NCBI RefSeq assembly: GCF_003576645.1
Contig: NC_044920.1
Span: 26,162,730-26,226,729, forward strand
Length of the DNA: 64,000 bases
Direction: 5' to 3'
Source of the DNA: Ipomoea triloba
Taxonomy: Eukaryota; Streptophyta; Magnoliopsida; Solanales; Convolvulaceae
The position numbers were made by a program, and so were the translations under genes. Shown here one piece after another: positions 12,601 through 22,708 of the stretch. Under the pieces are notes generated by a model. That model made no database searches. It worked only from the letters and a program-made list of their open reading frames with translations, and was not told the DNA's origin. How positions within the stretch are numbered: position 1 is the stretch's first letter; every line of letters starts with the position of its first letter.

Positions 12601-13352
12601 CAATTCCTATCCGTAATACAATTGTAAGTTAAAATAGAATTCCTAATAAAATATATTATTCCGTACGTTTCTATTCGTAATACAATTCTAGATTAAAATT
12701 ACTAATGGTAATAATTCAGTATATATATTTCTCTGCAATGCAATCTATACTATTAATGAAAACAATATCCTCAGTTTTAACTTTCCCACCCAAAACAGAC
12801 CTATAATATTATGGTTTGCATAATATTGTAAAATACGATAATACAATTCCTATCCGTAATACAATTGTAAGTTAAAATAGAATTCCTAATAAAATATATT
12901 ATTCCGTACGTTTCTATTCGTAATACAATTCTAGATTAAAATTACTAATGGTAATAATTCAGTATATATATTTCTCTGCAATGCAATCTATACTATTAAT
13001 GAAAACAATATCCTCAGTTTTAACTTTCCCACCCAAAACAGACCTATAATATTATGGTTTGCATAATATTGTAAAATACGATAATACAATTCCTATCCGT
13101 AATACAATTGTAAGTTAAAATAGAATTCGTAATAAAATATATTATGCCGTACGTTTCTATTCGTAATACAATTCTAGATTAAAATTACTAATGGTAATAA
13201 TTCAGTATATATATTTCTCTGCAATGCAATCTATACTATTAATGAAAACAATATCCTCAGTTTTAACTTTCCCGCCCAAAACAGACCTATACTATTATGA
13301 TTTGCGTAATATTGTAAAATATGGTAATACAATTCCTATTAATAATACAATC
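9681..13352 (+). repeat. Array of about 245-bp repeats, each beginning like a Helitron 5' terminus
   Basis: Nine head-to-tail units start near 9681, 9932, 10183, 11969, 12211, 12460, 12744, 12987 and 13230, with periods of about 240-285 bp. Each begins TCTATACTATTAATAAAA or a variant, followed about 20 bases later by CCCGCCCAAAA. This matches the 5' terminus of the Helitron ending at 36647 (minus strand) almost position for position, so the unit looks like an amplified Helitron 5' end. The third unit is split by a separate Helitron at 10187-11731. Units 7 and 8 are nearly identical and point to recent local expansion. Unit 6 carries an extra internal copy of about 43 bp (12497-12585). The last unit breaks off after CCTATTAATAATACAATCC. 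No matching 3' hairpin with CTAG was found downstream. Confidence 0.85.
10187..11731 (+). mobile_element. Non-autonomous Helitron, 1545 bp, with a readable empty site
   Basis: The 5' end is TCTACTATACTAATAAGAGC. The 3' end has a hairpin (CGCGCAATGCGCG) about 8 bases before the terminal CTAG and is followed by a host T. The element lies between A (10186) and T (11732), the standard Helitron target. Removing it joins CAATCTA to TACTATTAATAAAA, which recreates the sequence of the intact neighbouring repeats, so the boundaries are fixed independently of the motif. Inside are two diverged duplicated blocks (around 10500/10935 and 10858/11041) and no Rep/helicase coding sequence, so movement would depend on an enzyme supplied elsewhere. 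Confidence 0.88.
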
Positions 13353-14181
13353 CCGCCCAAAAAAGTCTCATATTTATCAATTAAAAATTTAAAAGAAAAT
13401 GACGATTTTAGTCCATTAATTATACCCATATTATAGATTCGATCTATGAATTATTACTATACATAAATTTTCCTGTCTAAAATGACAATTTTAATCCACC
13501 ACTAACAAATTATGTTAATGTTAGTGGCATCTGACATGCACTCCTATATGGAAGAGAGTGAGTTTGAGTCTCATGGAGACAAACTGTTGACTCTCTGTGT
13601 TTTAGTAGGTTAAGAAAGTAGTTATGAACAGATACTACATTGTAACAGAGTTGATAGTATTAAAAAAAAATAGTAATTCCTACCGAAAGTTAAACTTGAA
13701 GCATACTAGTTATCAAATTAACATGGGATGGTTTGGATCCAGTGCTTGTTTTCATTAGTAGCAAATGTGAATCCGTAAGTGTACGGAGTTAGGCAAGGAT
13801 TCCGGTAGGAACAGCTGTACTTATTCCGGCCGGAATTCCGGTGGGGCGCTAATATGAAAGCAACACAGACAACGAAACCGAGCAACACGTGGCACACCAT
13901 CATCCCATAGCCATTCGCCGACCACTCAATCCTCCGGCGTTTTTTCAACGTTGTAGCTCACCCACCTTGCTACACCTGTTGTCCTCTCCCATCTTCCTGC
14001 CCCACACAAACAACAAAAAAGTCTCCAAATTCATTTCCCAAACAAACTCTCCTCCCCTGCCCCGCCCCACTTCTCTTCAAATAAATAACACTTTTAACCC
14101 CTTTCCACTTGAAGCTGATTTTCTTCGAAAAAAAGCATTTCGTTCAATTATATTCACTGGTTAATTAACCACAACTTAACA
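13353..14181. other. Spacer and promoter region of the lectin receptor kinase gene
   Basis: It contains a small perfect hairpin (CCACTAACA / TGTTAGTGG, 13496-13525), a degenerate SINE at 13523-13671, and then a CT-rich stretch (13930-14100) that is probably the 5' leader of the kinase gene. No separate gene is visible. Confidence 0.5.
13523..13671 (+). mobile_element. Degenerate SINE with A tail
   Basis: It shares the body and tail of the 22163 copy: box-B-like GAGTTTGAGTCTC, then GTTGACTCTCTGTG, TACATTGTAACAGAG and a final A run. The box-A part is eroded and merges with a hairpin at 13496-13525. Confidence 0.65.
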
Positions 14182-17100
14182 ATGGCTTCTCGTTTTCTTC
14201 CCGTTTTGATCTTCATCATCGTTGTGGCTCAGTGTGGTGCCTGCATTGCTAGCCGGATTAGCTTGGGCTCAAGATTGTTAGCTAAAGACGATCAGGCTTA
14301 TTGGTTGTCTGACAATGAAACTTTCGCTTTTGGGTTCTCCCCGGCGGGGAGTTCGCGCGACCGGTTTCAGCTCACAATTTGGTTCGCACAGCTCCCCGGA
14401 GACCGGACGTTTGTCTGGTCCCCTAACATGTGAGTATATATAACCATCAATCCTTTATTTCTACCACTTTATCTCTACTTTTAAAATGAAGTGTATTGGT
14501 AGCATGGAAATAACATGTTAGACTTAATTTATCACATACTAACTTAATATGTGATAATGAAGATCGTACTTACCTCCAACATAGTTGATGAAGGGACTTA
14601 TGACCTTATATTACACCACATATCAAGCTCTTAATATTATTCTAATGTTACCATAATGATAAATAGGAAAACGTTACATTACATACATTAAGGTGGCATG
14701 GAAATAAGTAATCAAACTCGAGAAAACTAGAGTTTAAGTAGGTTTTTAGATGGAAAAGTGTTTTTTTTTGCAATGATGATAGTAAATTTATTATCTGAAT
14801 TATTCTTATAATCATTGTTTTATAAAATAAAGTAGACAATAGAAAATACTAAGAGAGAATGATTGGCATTTTAGACTTTAGAAGGGGAGAAATTAGTAGA
14901 AAGGTTTCCTCCATCTCTAGTCTTTACTAAAGGTTTTGCAGGTGTATATAAACATTCTATTTGGCCAAACCCCATTCATTTTCTCCTCTCAATCATCTGA
15001 ATAGAAACGCCCCAGTCAGCAGAGATGCAATCCTGGAGTTCGACGACGGCGGCAGCCTCACCCTCGTGGACGGCGGCGCCACCGTCTGGTCTTCAAACAC
15101 CTCCAACGCCGGGGTCGAGGCGGCGGACATGTCAGAAACAGGAAACCTCGTTCTACTCGCCGCGAACCGAAGCGTTGCTTGGCAGAGCTTTTCGCATCCA
15201 TCTGATACGCTTTTGCCGGGGCAGCCATTGAAGGTCTCCATGGAGCTCATCTCTTCCGTTTCCCCTTCTCGCGGTGGATATTATACTCTGAAAATGTTGC
15301 AGCAGCCGACTTCTTTGAGCCTCGCGTTGACCTACAATGTGCCGGAAACCTACGATTCCTCGCCGGAATTTTACTCGAATTATTCGTATTGGTCGGGGCC
15401 GGATATTTCGAACGTGACGGGGGATGTGATTGCGGTTTTGGATGAAAAGGGGAGCTTCGGGATCGTGTACGGATCCTCTTCGGACGGGGCGGTTTATGTG
15501 CACAAGAATGATGGAGACGTTAACGGCGGATTATTCTCCGCCGTTAACCAATCCGTTAGGCCATCCGTTCTGCGGCGATTAATTCTAGAGACTAACGGGA
15601 ATTTAAGGCTGTACAGATGGGATAACGACGTTAACGGGTCGAGCCAATGGGTTTCGGAGTGGGCGGCGGTTTCAAATCCCTGCGATATCGGCGGAATTTG
15701 CGGAAACGGAATCTGCACTCTAGACAGAACCAAAACGAACGCTTCGTGTAAATGCTTGCCGGGGAGCAATGCGGAGGTCGGAACTGACGTTCAGTGTTAC
15801 GGGAACTCTTCCCTGACCGGAAAATGCGATCGCCGGCACGAAAACCTGACGGATCAGTTCAAGATCGCGACGGTCCAGCAGACGAATTACTACTTCTCGG
15901 AGAGATCAGTGATAGCGAATTACAGTGACACACAGACATTAACCAAATGCGGGGATGCCTGCTTGTCTGATTGTGAATGCATTGCTTCTGTTTATGGGCT
16001 GAGCGAAGAAAAGGCTTACTGTTGGCTGCTCAGGAGCCTGGAATTTGGTGGATTTGCCGACCCTGGCGCGACGCTGTTCGTGAAAGTGGAGGGCAATGGT
16101 TCATTCCCGGGAGGAAACAGTGCGAGGAAACCCGGGGATTCATCGGATAAGAGCAGTCGTCATGACAAGGTTTTAGTGCTTCCAATTGTGTTGAGCATGA
16201 CTCTCCTCATTGGACTCCTATGTTGTCTGCTGTACATCAACATTCATAGGAAGAGATCATTGAAGAGGGCCCTGGAAAGCTCAGCCATTCTGTCTGGAGC
16301 TCCCATAAGCTTCGCTTATCGCGACTTGCAATGCAGGACCAACAATTTCTCTCATTTGCTTGGAACAGGTAAGACGAGAGGGAATCAACAACCTGACCAA
16401 CTTAGCTAATATTGTCTAGACAGATCGAACACAACTTTTAATTTATAAGCTATGGTTTTATGTTGGCAGGTGGTTTTGGCAGTGTATTCAGGGGAAGCCT
16501 GGGAGATGGAACATTGATTGCAGTGAAGAAGCTTGACAAAGTTTTGCCTCATGGTGAGAAGGAATTCATAACTGAGGTGAACACCATTGGTTCCATGCAT
16601 CACGTGAACCTGGTTCGCCTTTGTGGATACTGTTCTGAAGGGACAAGAAGGTGGGTGAATGAATTTCTTGAAATTTCAATACAATTTTAAATCATAAAAA
16701 TAGGCTAAAGATTTCACTTGTATTGGCAGGCTTTTGGTTTATGAATTCATGAAGAATGGGTCGCTAGACAAGTGGATTTTTACTTCATATACTAACAGAG
16801 ATAGGCTGTTAGATTGGTCGACTCGGTTTGGTGTAGCGCTTGGGACGGCACAAGGGATTGCTTACTTTCACGAGCAATGTAGGAACAGAATAATACACTG
16901 CGACATCAAGCCGGAAAACATCCTCCTGGACGAGAATTTCTGCCCTAAAGTGTCGGATTTCGGGCTGGCTAAACTCATGGGGAGGGAGCACTCCCATGTT
17001 GTGACTATGGTCCGAGGAACCAGAGGTTACCTGGCTCCGGAATGGATCAGCAACCGCCCCATTACAGTAAAAGCTGATGTTTATAGCTACGGGATGCTTC

Positions 17101-17604
17101 TTCTCGAAATCATTGGGGGGAGGAGAAATCTTGACATGAACTTTGACGCCGAGGACTTCTTTTTCCCAGGATGGGCGTACAAGGTAATACCACCAAACTA
17201 GTGGTGCCAAAAGTGACAATAACTCCTAATGCTGAGATTTTGACTATTTTGTGAATTCTTATCAGGAGTTGACAAAAGGGACGCCATTAAGGGTTGCAGA
17301 TAGACGCCTACAAGGGACGGTGGAAGAAGAAGAGCTGACAAGAGCATTGATGGTGGCGTTTTGGTGCATACAGGACGAGGTGGGATCGAGGCCTTCAATG
17401 GGAGAAGTGGTGAAAATGTTGGATGGATCGGTGGACATAAACACACCACCAATGCCACAGACAGTGTTGGAATTGATTGAAGAAGGGCTAGATCATGTTT
17501 ACAAAACAATGAAGAGGGAGATCAACCAGTTAAGCTCCTTCACCATCACTAGCATGCCTTCTTCTAATGCTACATGCAGTTATTCCACAATGTCACCTAG
17601 ATAA
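14182..17604 (+). CDS. G-type lectin S-receptor-like Ser/Thr kinase (At5g24080-like)
   Basis: Plasma-membrane receptor kinase of 861 aa from five exons: 14182-14429, 15005-16368, 16470-16650, 16730-17183 and 17266-17604. Phases agree and the stop is TAG. The order of parts is: signal peptide (VLIFIIVVAQCGAC); bulb-type lectin domain spanning the first intron (WSPN...NAPVS, then SETGNLVLL and WQSFSHPSDTLLPGQ); Cys-rich/PAN-like region with CGDACLSDCECI; one transmembrane helix (VLPIVLSMTLLIGLLCCLLY); and a cytoplasmic kinase domain. The kinase has glycine loop GTGGFGSVF, lysine AVKKLDK, catalytic loop HCDIKPENILLD, DFGLAKLMG and APEWIS. All catalytic residues are present, so it should be active. 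HCD instead of HRD makes it a non-RD kinase, a class often linked to immunity. The ligand is unknown. The first splice acceptor (15005) is the least certain border. It is convergent with the gene at 17903. Confidence 0.92.
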
Positions 17605-17902
17605 TGCAGGACAAATGCAGAGACAAGTGTTCGTTGTGATAGAAATGATTGGGTAATGTTGCAACTATATATAAAGAAATCAAATTCACAGGACTTTGAC
17701 CAATATAATACATATATATGTACATGATGGCACATAAGACTCCAACTTGACCTTTGGCTATCCTATCAAATGCAATGAAGAAACAGTAACAGTAATGACC
17801 CAGTCCTAAATTTAAAAATACATATATAATAACTTAATGCTAAAAAGTAAAAACAGTTATCAACCAGGTCTAACAGTTATTAACAGCAAGATGATGTTAT
17901 AC
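17605..17902. other. Shared 3' region of two convergent genes
   Basis: Only 298 bases separate the stop of the receptor kinase (+) from the stop of the WRKY19-like gene (-). The 3' UTRs probably meet or overlap here. No other feature is seen. Confidence 0.6.
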
Positions 17903-19795
17903 TTAAACCCAGCTATGAGGGATAAGATAACCTTTTCCAGGCTCTGATGGGGCATTACCCACTTGATTGGCTTTGCTAGTTCCAGCAGTGTTACCTCCTA
18001 TAAGCATTGCCATTAAGCCACCCCCATGAACTCTGCCTTCTGGTAGTGAAAATTGAGTCACTGGAGCATTGTGAGTTAGGAAGTTAACTTGCGGTGGAGT
18101 CGCAGGATTAGTCAATGCATGTGGATGGGTTGCCAAGCCAGTAGCAGCAAATCCGAATGTGAAGGATTGTGGCACTTGAAGTGCTGGGGTAACTGGAGCA
18201 CTGCTTTGTATTTGCTTGTCTATCACCTGTGCACTGTGGGCAGCACAAAGGCCTGATTTTCCTCTGGCAAATTTATCACACGGAGCAGTTGCTTGATCAC
18301 CAAACTCCGATCCCAACTCTCCCCAACAGCAACGCTTGCCTCCGCCATGTGCCTTGCAGAAATCAGTACAGCCTTGTGCACTCTTGGTACATCCTTCAAA
18401 TTTGCACCTTTTACCACCGCCATGGCGAACACAGAAGTTTGTACGACCCCTTGCACTCTTAGAGCATCCAGCCATTGCACATCTCTTTCCACCACCATGA
18501 CTAACACAAAATAAAGTACCTCCATGCACACTTTTTGTGCATCCCTCACGAGTACACCTTTTACCACCACCATGCCCTTTACAAAATGCAGTGCTACCTT
18601 CAGCGCCCTTTGTGCACCCCGGGAATGTGCATCTCTTTCCACCACCATGAGCTTTGCAGAAATTTGTGCTCCCTTGAGCTCCTTTTGTACATGAAGGGTA
18701 CTGGCAACGGCGGCCACCACCATGTGAGATGCAGAGTCCAGAGATTCCTTCAGCACTCTTGGTGCAATTCTCCATCTTGCACCTTTTGCCACCACCGTGC
18801 CGAATGCACAAGCCAGACTTCCCTCTTGCAGCTCTACTGCAGCCTTCATGACTGCACCGCCTACCACCACCATGACCGATGCAAAACTCTGTACGACCTT
18901 CAGCACTCTTGGTGCAACCAAGAGATTGGCAGCGCCTACCTCCACCATGAGCCTTGCAGAATGCTGTCTTGCCTTCAGCTCCTTTCTGACAGCCCGCCCT
19001 CTGGCACCTCCTGCCACCTCCATGAGCAATGCAAAGTCCAGATGCACCTCTCGCTCCCCTGGTACATCCTTCAATTTGGCAAGTTTTCACGCTCACATTA
19101 CGTCTCCGTGATGGGTTTTCAGGCCCAGAAGTACAGCCAGTTGAACATTTTGGCAAGGTTACTGCTGCTATTGGGATGCTTGGGGTAACAGGAAGACTAT
19201 GAGGTTTATCTAAGGGTGGGCTTATCTCCATAGTGAGCAAGGGAGGCACAAGAGGTCCAGACTTCCATCTAGATGATGTTGATCCTTCATCCACAAGTTG
19301 CACCGCAGTTATGACTGGTAAATCGAAGCTATTCTGATGAGCACTGGAGAATTGCGTGACAGTGGTGGTATCTGATTCAGCTAGTCCAGTTGAAAGGCTC
19401 AATTCAAGGTCCAGTGTGTGTCTTTTGTCCTCCGGTTCCTTGGGAATCTCTGTAGAAGCATTTCTTGTATTTGGAGCCATACTGTTACCCAAATGAAGGT
19501 CAATGCTCAGACCAAGACTGACAGATGACTCCTGTTCCACTTCCTTCCCCGATAATAGAGTAGTGCAAGAACTTGATGAGTGGCCCAACCCCAAACTCAG
19601 CGACATGTCTTTCATGCAACCATCAAAGGCACCACATTTTCTCTTGCCTCCACTTCCAGGGTAGGGAATTGACAGAGGGGGAGTGTGAACCTTAAGGGGA
19701 GCCACCCCAGAATAACTAACACCAGCATCAAGGCTAGGGAACTTTTTTGATTTGGAAGCAAAGGCAGCAGTATAATGCAAATGGGTATCCTCCAT
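17903..19795 (-). CDS. Cys/His-repeat protein related to the WRKY19 N-terminus, no WRKY domain
   Basis: Single coding exon, 630 aa, ATG at 19795. The centre (residues about 235-500) is a run of ten regular repeats of about 24-25 residues with the pattern RRC-x4-GC-x-K-x-A-x-G-x-T-x-FC-x-HGGG, plus one irregular last repeat where an insertion follows KRCC. The regular Cys and His spacing suggests small metal-binding fingers. The same module occurs N-terminal to WRKY19-type proteins and in plant proteins loosely annotated as 'WRKY transcription factor 19-like' or loricrin-like (for example At1g64140). There is no WRKYGQK, so calling it a WRKY factor would be wrong. The N-terminal third has LDLELSLS and SLSLGLG, which fit the EAR repressor pattern LxLxL. 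A nuclear regulatory role is inference. A noncoding first exon probably ends at a GT donor at 21390/21389. Confidence 0.85.
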   Translation of the reverse strand: MEDTHLHYTAAFASKSKKFPSLDAGVSYSGVAPLKVHTPPLSIPYPGSGGKRKCGAFDGCMKDMSLSLGLGHSSSSCTTLLSGKEVEQESSVSLGLSIDLHLGNSMAPNTRNASTEIPKEPEDKRHTLDLELSLSTGLAESDTTTVTQFSSAHQNSFDLPVITAVQLVDEGSTSSRWKSGPLVPPLLTMEISPPLDKPHSLPVTPSIPIAAVTLPKCSTGCTSGPENPSRRRNVSVKTCQIEGCTRGARGASGLCIAHGGGRRCQRAGCQKGAEGKTAFCKAHGGGRRCQSLGCTKSAEGRTEFCIGHGGGRRCSHEGCSRAARGKSGLCIRHGGGKRCKMENCTKSAEGISGLCISHGGGRRCQYPSCTKGAQGSTNFCKAHGGGKRCTFPGCTKGAEGSTAFCKGHGGGKRCTREGCTKSVHGGTLFCVSHGGGKRCAMAGCSKSARGRTNFCVRHGGGKRCKFEGCTKSAQGCTDFCKAHGGGKRCCWGELGSEFGDQATAPCDKFARGKSGLCAAHSAQVIDKQIQSSAPVTPALQVPQSFTFGFAATGLATHPHALTNPATPPQVNFLTHNAPVTQFSLPEGRVHGGGLMAMLIGGNTAGTSKANQVGNAPSEPGKGYLIPHSWV

Positions 19796-21550
19796 GGACT
19801 AGAAACTCTGACAGTAATTCACCAAGACAACTCACACTTGTAAGAAGACAGCTTGTCAGTTTTCTGAGGTTAGCTAAAAAAAGAACCTGATCTAGAGTAT
19901 ATACATTCAAGGACTCAAAATGAACAGTGACTGCCTCCGCTAACAAAGCCTGATGTGTCACACCGATCCATTCTTAGAGATTAAAATTTAACTGAATCAA
20001 ATCACAAGGTGCATGAATGGATCATTTGAGAGCAAATTTCCTTTCCAAGCAAAAACTGGCACCCGACCATCCTGTAATAGCAAATAAAGTTACTGCACAG
20101 CTCTTGTCACAAAACAATAATGGAGCTCAGCCAACACAATAAGGTCCATAATTATGCAAAAATCCTAAATTTTTGTAAGTGTACTTTTACATTTCAGACA
20201 TAAAAATACAGTAAGCATGGAGCTAAAAACAATTATATATCCACCAATTAACATATGGGCTGGTTTACATAGTTACAGAAGAACAAGAAAAGGACAACAC
20301 AATCATGTCTATTTAGGTAAGAGTAGAGTTCTCACTTCTCGCTAATCAGTAACGCTAATCAGTAACGACAAAACAACACTCAAAAAGCAGCTATGCAACC
20401 CACAAAAATTCACGGAAGCACATCAGTAATAATTTCAGGATGCCAGTAAGTAGTACAATCAGCTAGCTAAGATAAGATAAATTACATATTAACCAAAGAA
20501 AAACTTGTCAGCTAACTAGGAAAAAGTGATCAAGCCACTTAATTGCTTATTAAGTTTCGTTGCTTATGTGCTAAACAATCGATCACTTTCCGGAACCAAA
20601 CTAAAGTGTGAATAAGCAAATAAAAGTTGGATCGGGATTTTTCTCTAAACATATACATAAATGAACACCTTGGATCAAGTGAAAACTTCTCCAGGTTATC
20701 AAAACTCATGCAAATTGGCGGGACACTCCCAGACTTCTTGTATTAAATTTAATAGCACCAAAGATTATTCAAACAGATAATTATTCAAGCCAAGAGCCAG
20801 AAAAACCAACGAATTTTTTAAAAATATCTGCATCATTCCATTGAAAGATTATCAAATCAGTTTTATATGATAAACACCACGAACTAAGTTGCTTTTCATG
20901 TAATTCTCCCGTTTCACAGCCAAGGAAACAGAAAAAGAGCCAGAAAAACCAACGAATTTTTTAAAAACATCTACATCATTCCATTGAAAGATTATGAAAT
21001 CAGTTTTAAATCATAAACACCACGAACTAAGTTGCTTCTCATGTAATTCTCCCGTTTCACAGCCAAGGAAACAGAAAAGGAGCCAGAAAAACCAACGAAT
21101 TTTTAAAAAATATCTACATCATTCCATTGAAAGATTATGAAATCAGTTTTATATCATAAACACCACGAACTAAGTTGCTTTTCATGTAATTCTCCCGTTT
21201 CACAGCCAAGGAAACAGAAACACGACACGCAGACAACAGAGAAAGAAGTGGAGCTGTGGAGTGAATATAATCCGAGCACTTCCGCAGCAGCCAGACAAGA
21301 AATTACAACAAAAGCAGAGAGCCTAGACGATAATCCAGAGCAGAGTGAACATCCAAATAACAGAAACGGAACAGAAGAAAGGAGAATTACCGTCAACACG
21401 ATAGGCTATGTGCGAAGGCTAGCATCGAATGCGGCGGCGGTTGATCGGCGAACGCTAGTCGCTAGGGTTTGCGTTGGGCGCCGGCAGCTCTGCGTTCGCG
21501 AGAGAGATGGGATGGGGGAGTGAGAGCCGTGTAGGAGAGAAATGTGGAGA
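19796..21550 (-). other. 5' leader and introns of the WRKY19-like gene
   Basis: On the minus strand a probable noncoding first exon runs from about 21545 to 21391 and ends GACG followed by GTAATTC, a good donor. The rest, down to the ATG at 19795, is intronic or 5' UTR; the exact acceptors are not resolved. A threefold 143-bp tandem repeat lies inside it (20794-21222). Confidence 0.5.
20794..21222. repeat. 143-bp tandem repeat, three copies
   Basis: Copies start at 20794, 20937 and 21080, each beginning GAGCCAGAAAAACCAACGAA and ending with AAGGAAACAGAAA. They differ by only a few bases. They lie in the leader intron of the WRKY19-like gene, about 170 bp downstream (minus strand) of its probable first-exon donor. 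Confidence 0.9.
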
Positions 21551-21640
21551 ACGAAAAATGCTGGAGGGGTTAAAAGACTGCGGCAGAGGCGCACGTTAAC
21601 GGGGACTCGAGTCACGGCTCACCGCTCACCGTCGATCCCC

Positions 21641-21646
21641 CACGTG
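21641..21646. promoter_or_regulatory. G-box CACGTG upstream of the WRKY19-like gene
   Basis: A palindromic CACGTG core, followed at once by a second ACG-containing half (CACGTGCACGTCC), lies about 100 bp upstream of the presumed first exon of the minus-strand gene. G-boxes bind bZIP and bHLH factors. Occurrence by chance is possible. Confidence 0.4.
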
Positions 21647-21944
21647 CACGTCCACGGTTCTTCTTATGTGTCCCTTGCGTCTACCGCTGTGCCTCTCAAC
21701 TCCTTTGTCTCTATTCCAGATTTCGAGTATTGACTTGCGGTGACTTGCGGTGTTCTATTCAGATTTCTCTACTGTTTGGTGTCCTTGTCTCTATTCGAGG
21801 AGTACGTATTGACTTGTGAAGTTTTATTGAGATTTCTCTAATCCTTTTACACGTTTTGGATAAGGAGAACAAATTTTAACCACTTTTCATTATTTTTTTT
21901 TATACAATTTACCCTATTAATTTATACTTTTTTAACCTATTGAA

Positions 21945-22045
21945 ACACGAAGAATCAATATCATCTCCACCTGAGACTCAATCTCATGACCTATCATATG
22001 ATGGAGTCAGTATATGTCATCTGAATACAAGGTGTTTGACTCCAC
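21945..22045 (-). mobile_element. SINE copy, minus strand
   Basis: Read on the minus strand it contains ACACCTTGTATTCAGATG (box-A region) and GAGATTGAGTCTCAGGTGG (box-B region), the same order as the plus-strand copy only about 120 bp away at 22163. Confidence 0.6.
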
Positions 22046-22162
22046 CTTTCATTATTGAATGTATGTACTTTCAAACAGAGGTAACAAATTTTCTTGCTAA
22101 TTAAAAGTGAAATATAAATCACAAATCACACAAAAAATAATAAAATAAAAATTAATTTTATA

Positions 22163-22320
22163 GCCAAAGACCTTGTGATCTAATGGCACCCGGTGTCCGG
22201 GTTCACACTCCCACATGAATAATGGGAGTGGGTTTGAGTCTCAGTGGAGGCAACTGTTGACTCTTTGTGCTTCAGTAGGTTGACTACATTGTGACAGAGT
22301 CAGTAGTACTCAAAAAAAAA
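22163..22320 (+). mobile_element. Best-preserved tRNA-derived SINE
   Basis: About 150 bp plus an A tail. Box-A-like CTTGTGATCTAATGGCACC and box-B-like GGTTTGAGTCTC are at RNA polymerase III promoter spacing. The tail region reads GACAGAGTCAGTAGTACTC and then A9. It is a useful reference for the other copies in this window. Confidence 0.75.
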
Positions 22321-22708
22321 TTTTATACTTTCAAATATAAGAATCATATAAATTGATTAGTTATTGGCTCGATAACCACAGTTTCAAATTTAATTTTTTA
22401 TGAAAGCAGTATATTAGCCTTCTTGGTTTAAATCGGTTAGTTATGGGTAAGAATTACATGATAAAGTTTACCTAGTGCGCACTCTACAACGTCAAGTGGA
22501 ATGCGATACAACCATTATAATGTGAATCATGTTTTGCATTGCAAGATAAACCACTAACATACATATTCATACTTAATATACTGAGTGCTCTTTTTTAAAA
22601 ATGTTTTAATATACTGCCTAATTAAAAATAAACTTCTAGTACATTAACAACTAACCTTCAATATACTAAAAATAAACATTTATAATGATTTACAATGTAA
22701 ATGATGAT

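Noticed and set aside
9681..13352. CRISPR-like direct repeats
   Set aside because: Units are long, AT-rich, contiguous and transposon-like, in a plant genome; there are no short repeats with unique spacers.
13704..13712. ACTAGTT as a possible 3' end for the Helitron-terminus array
   Set aside because: No GC hairpin lies within 10-15 bases upstream, and the array stops more than 300 bases earlier.
18223..19074. 283-aa frame overlapping the Cys-repeat gene on the same strand
   Set aside because: It is a shifted frame of a repetitive gene; its apparent repeats mirror the real ones and lack the Cys/His pattern.
18535..19188. 217-aa plus-strand frame opposite the Cys-repeat gene
   Set aside because: It exists only because the antisense of a repetitive Cys/Gly-rich gene lacks stops; no independent signals.
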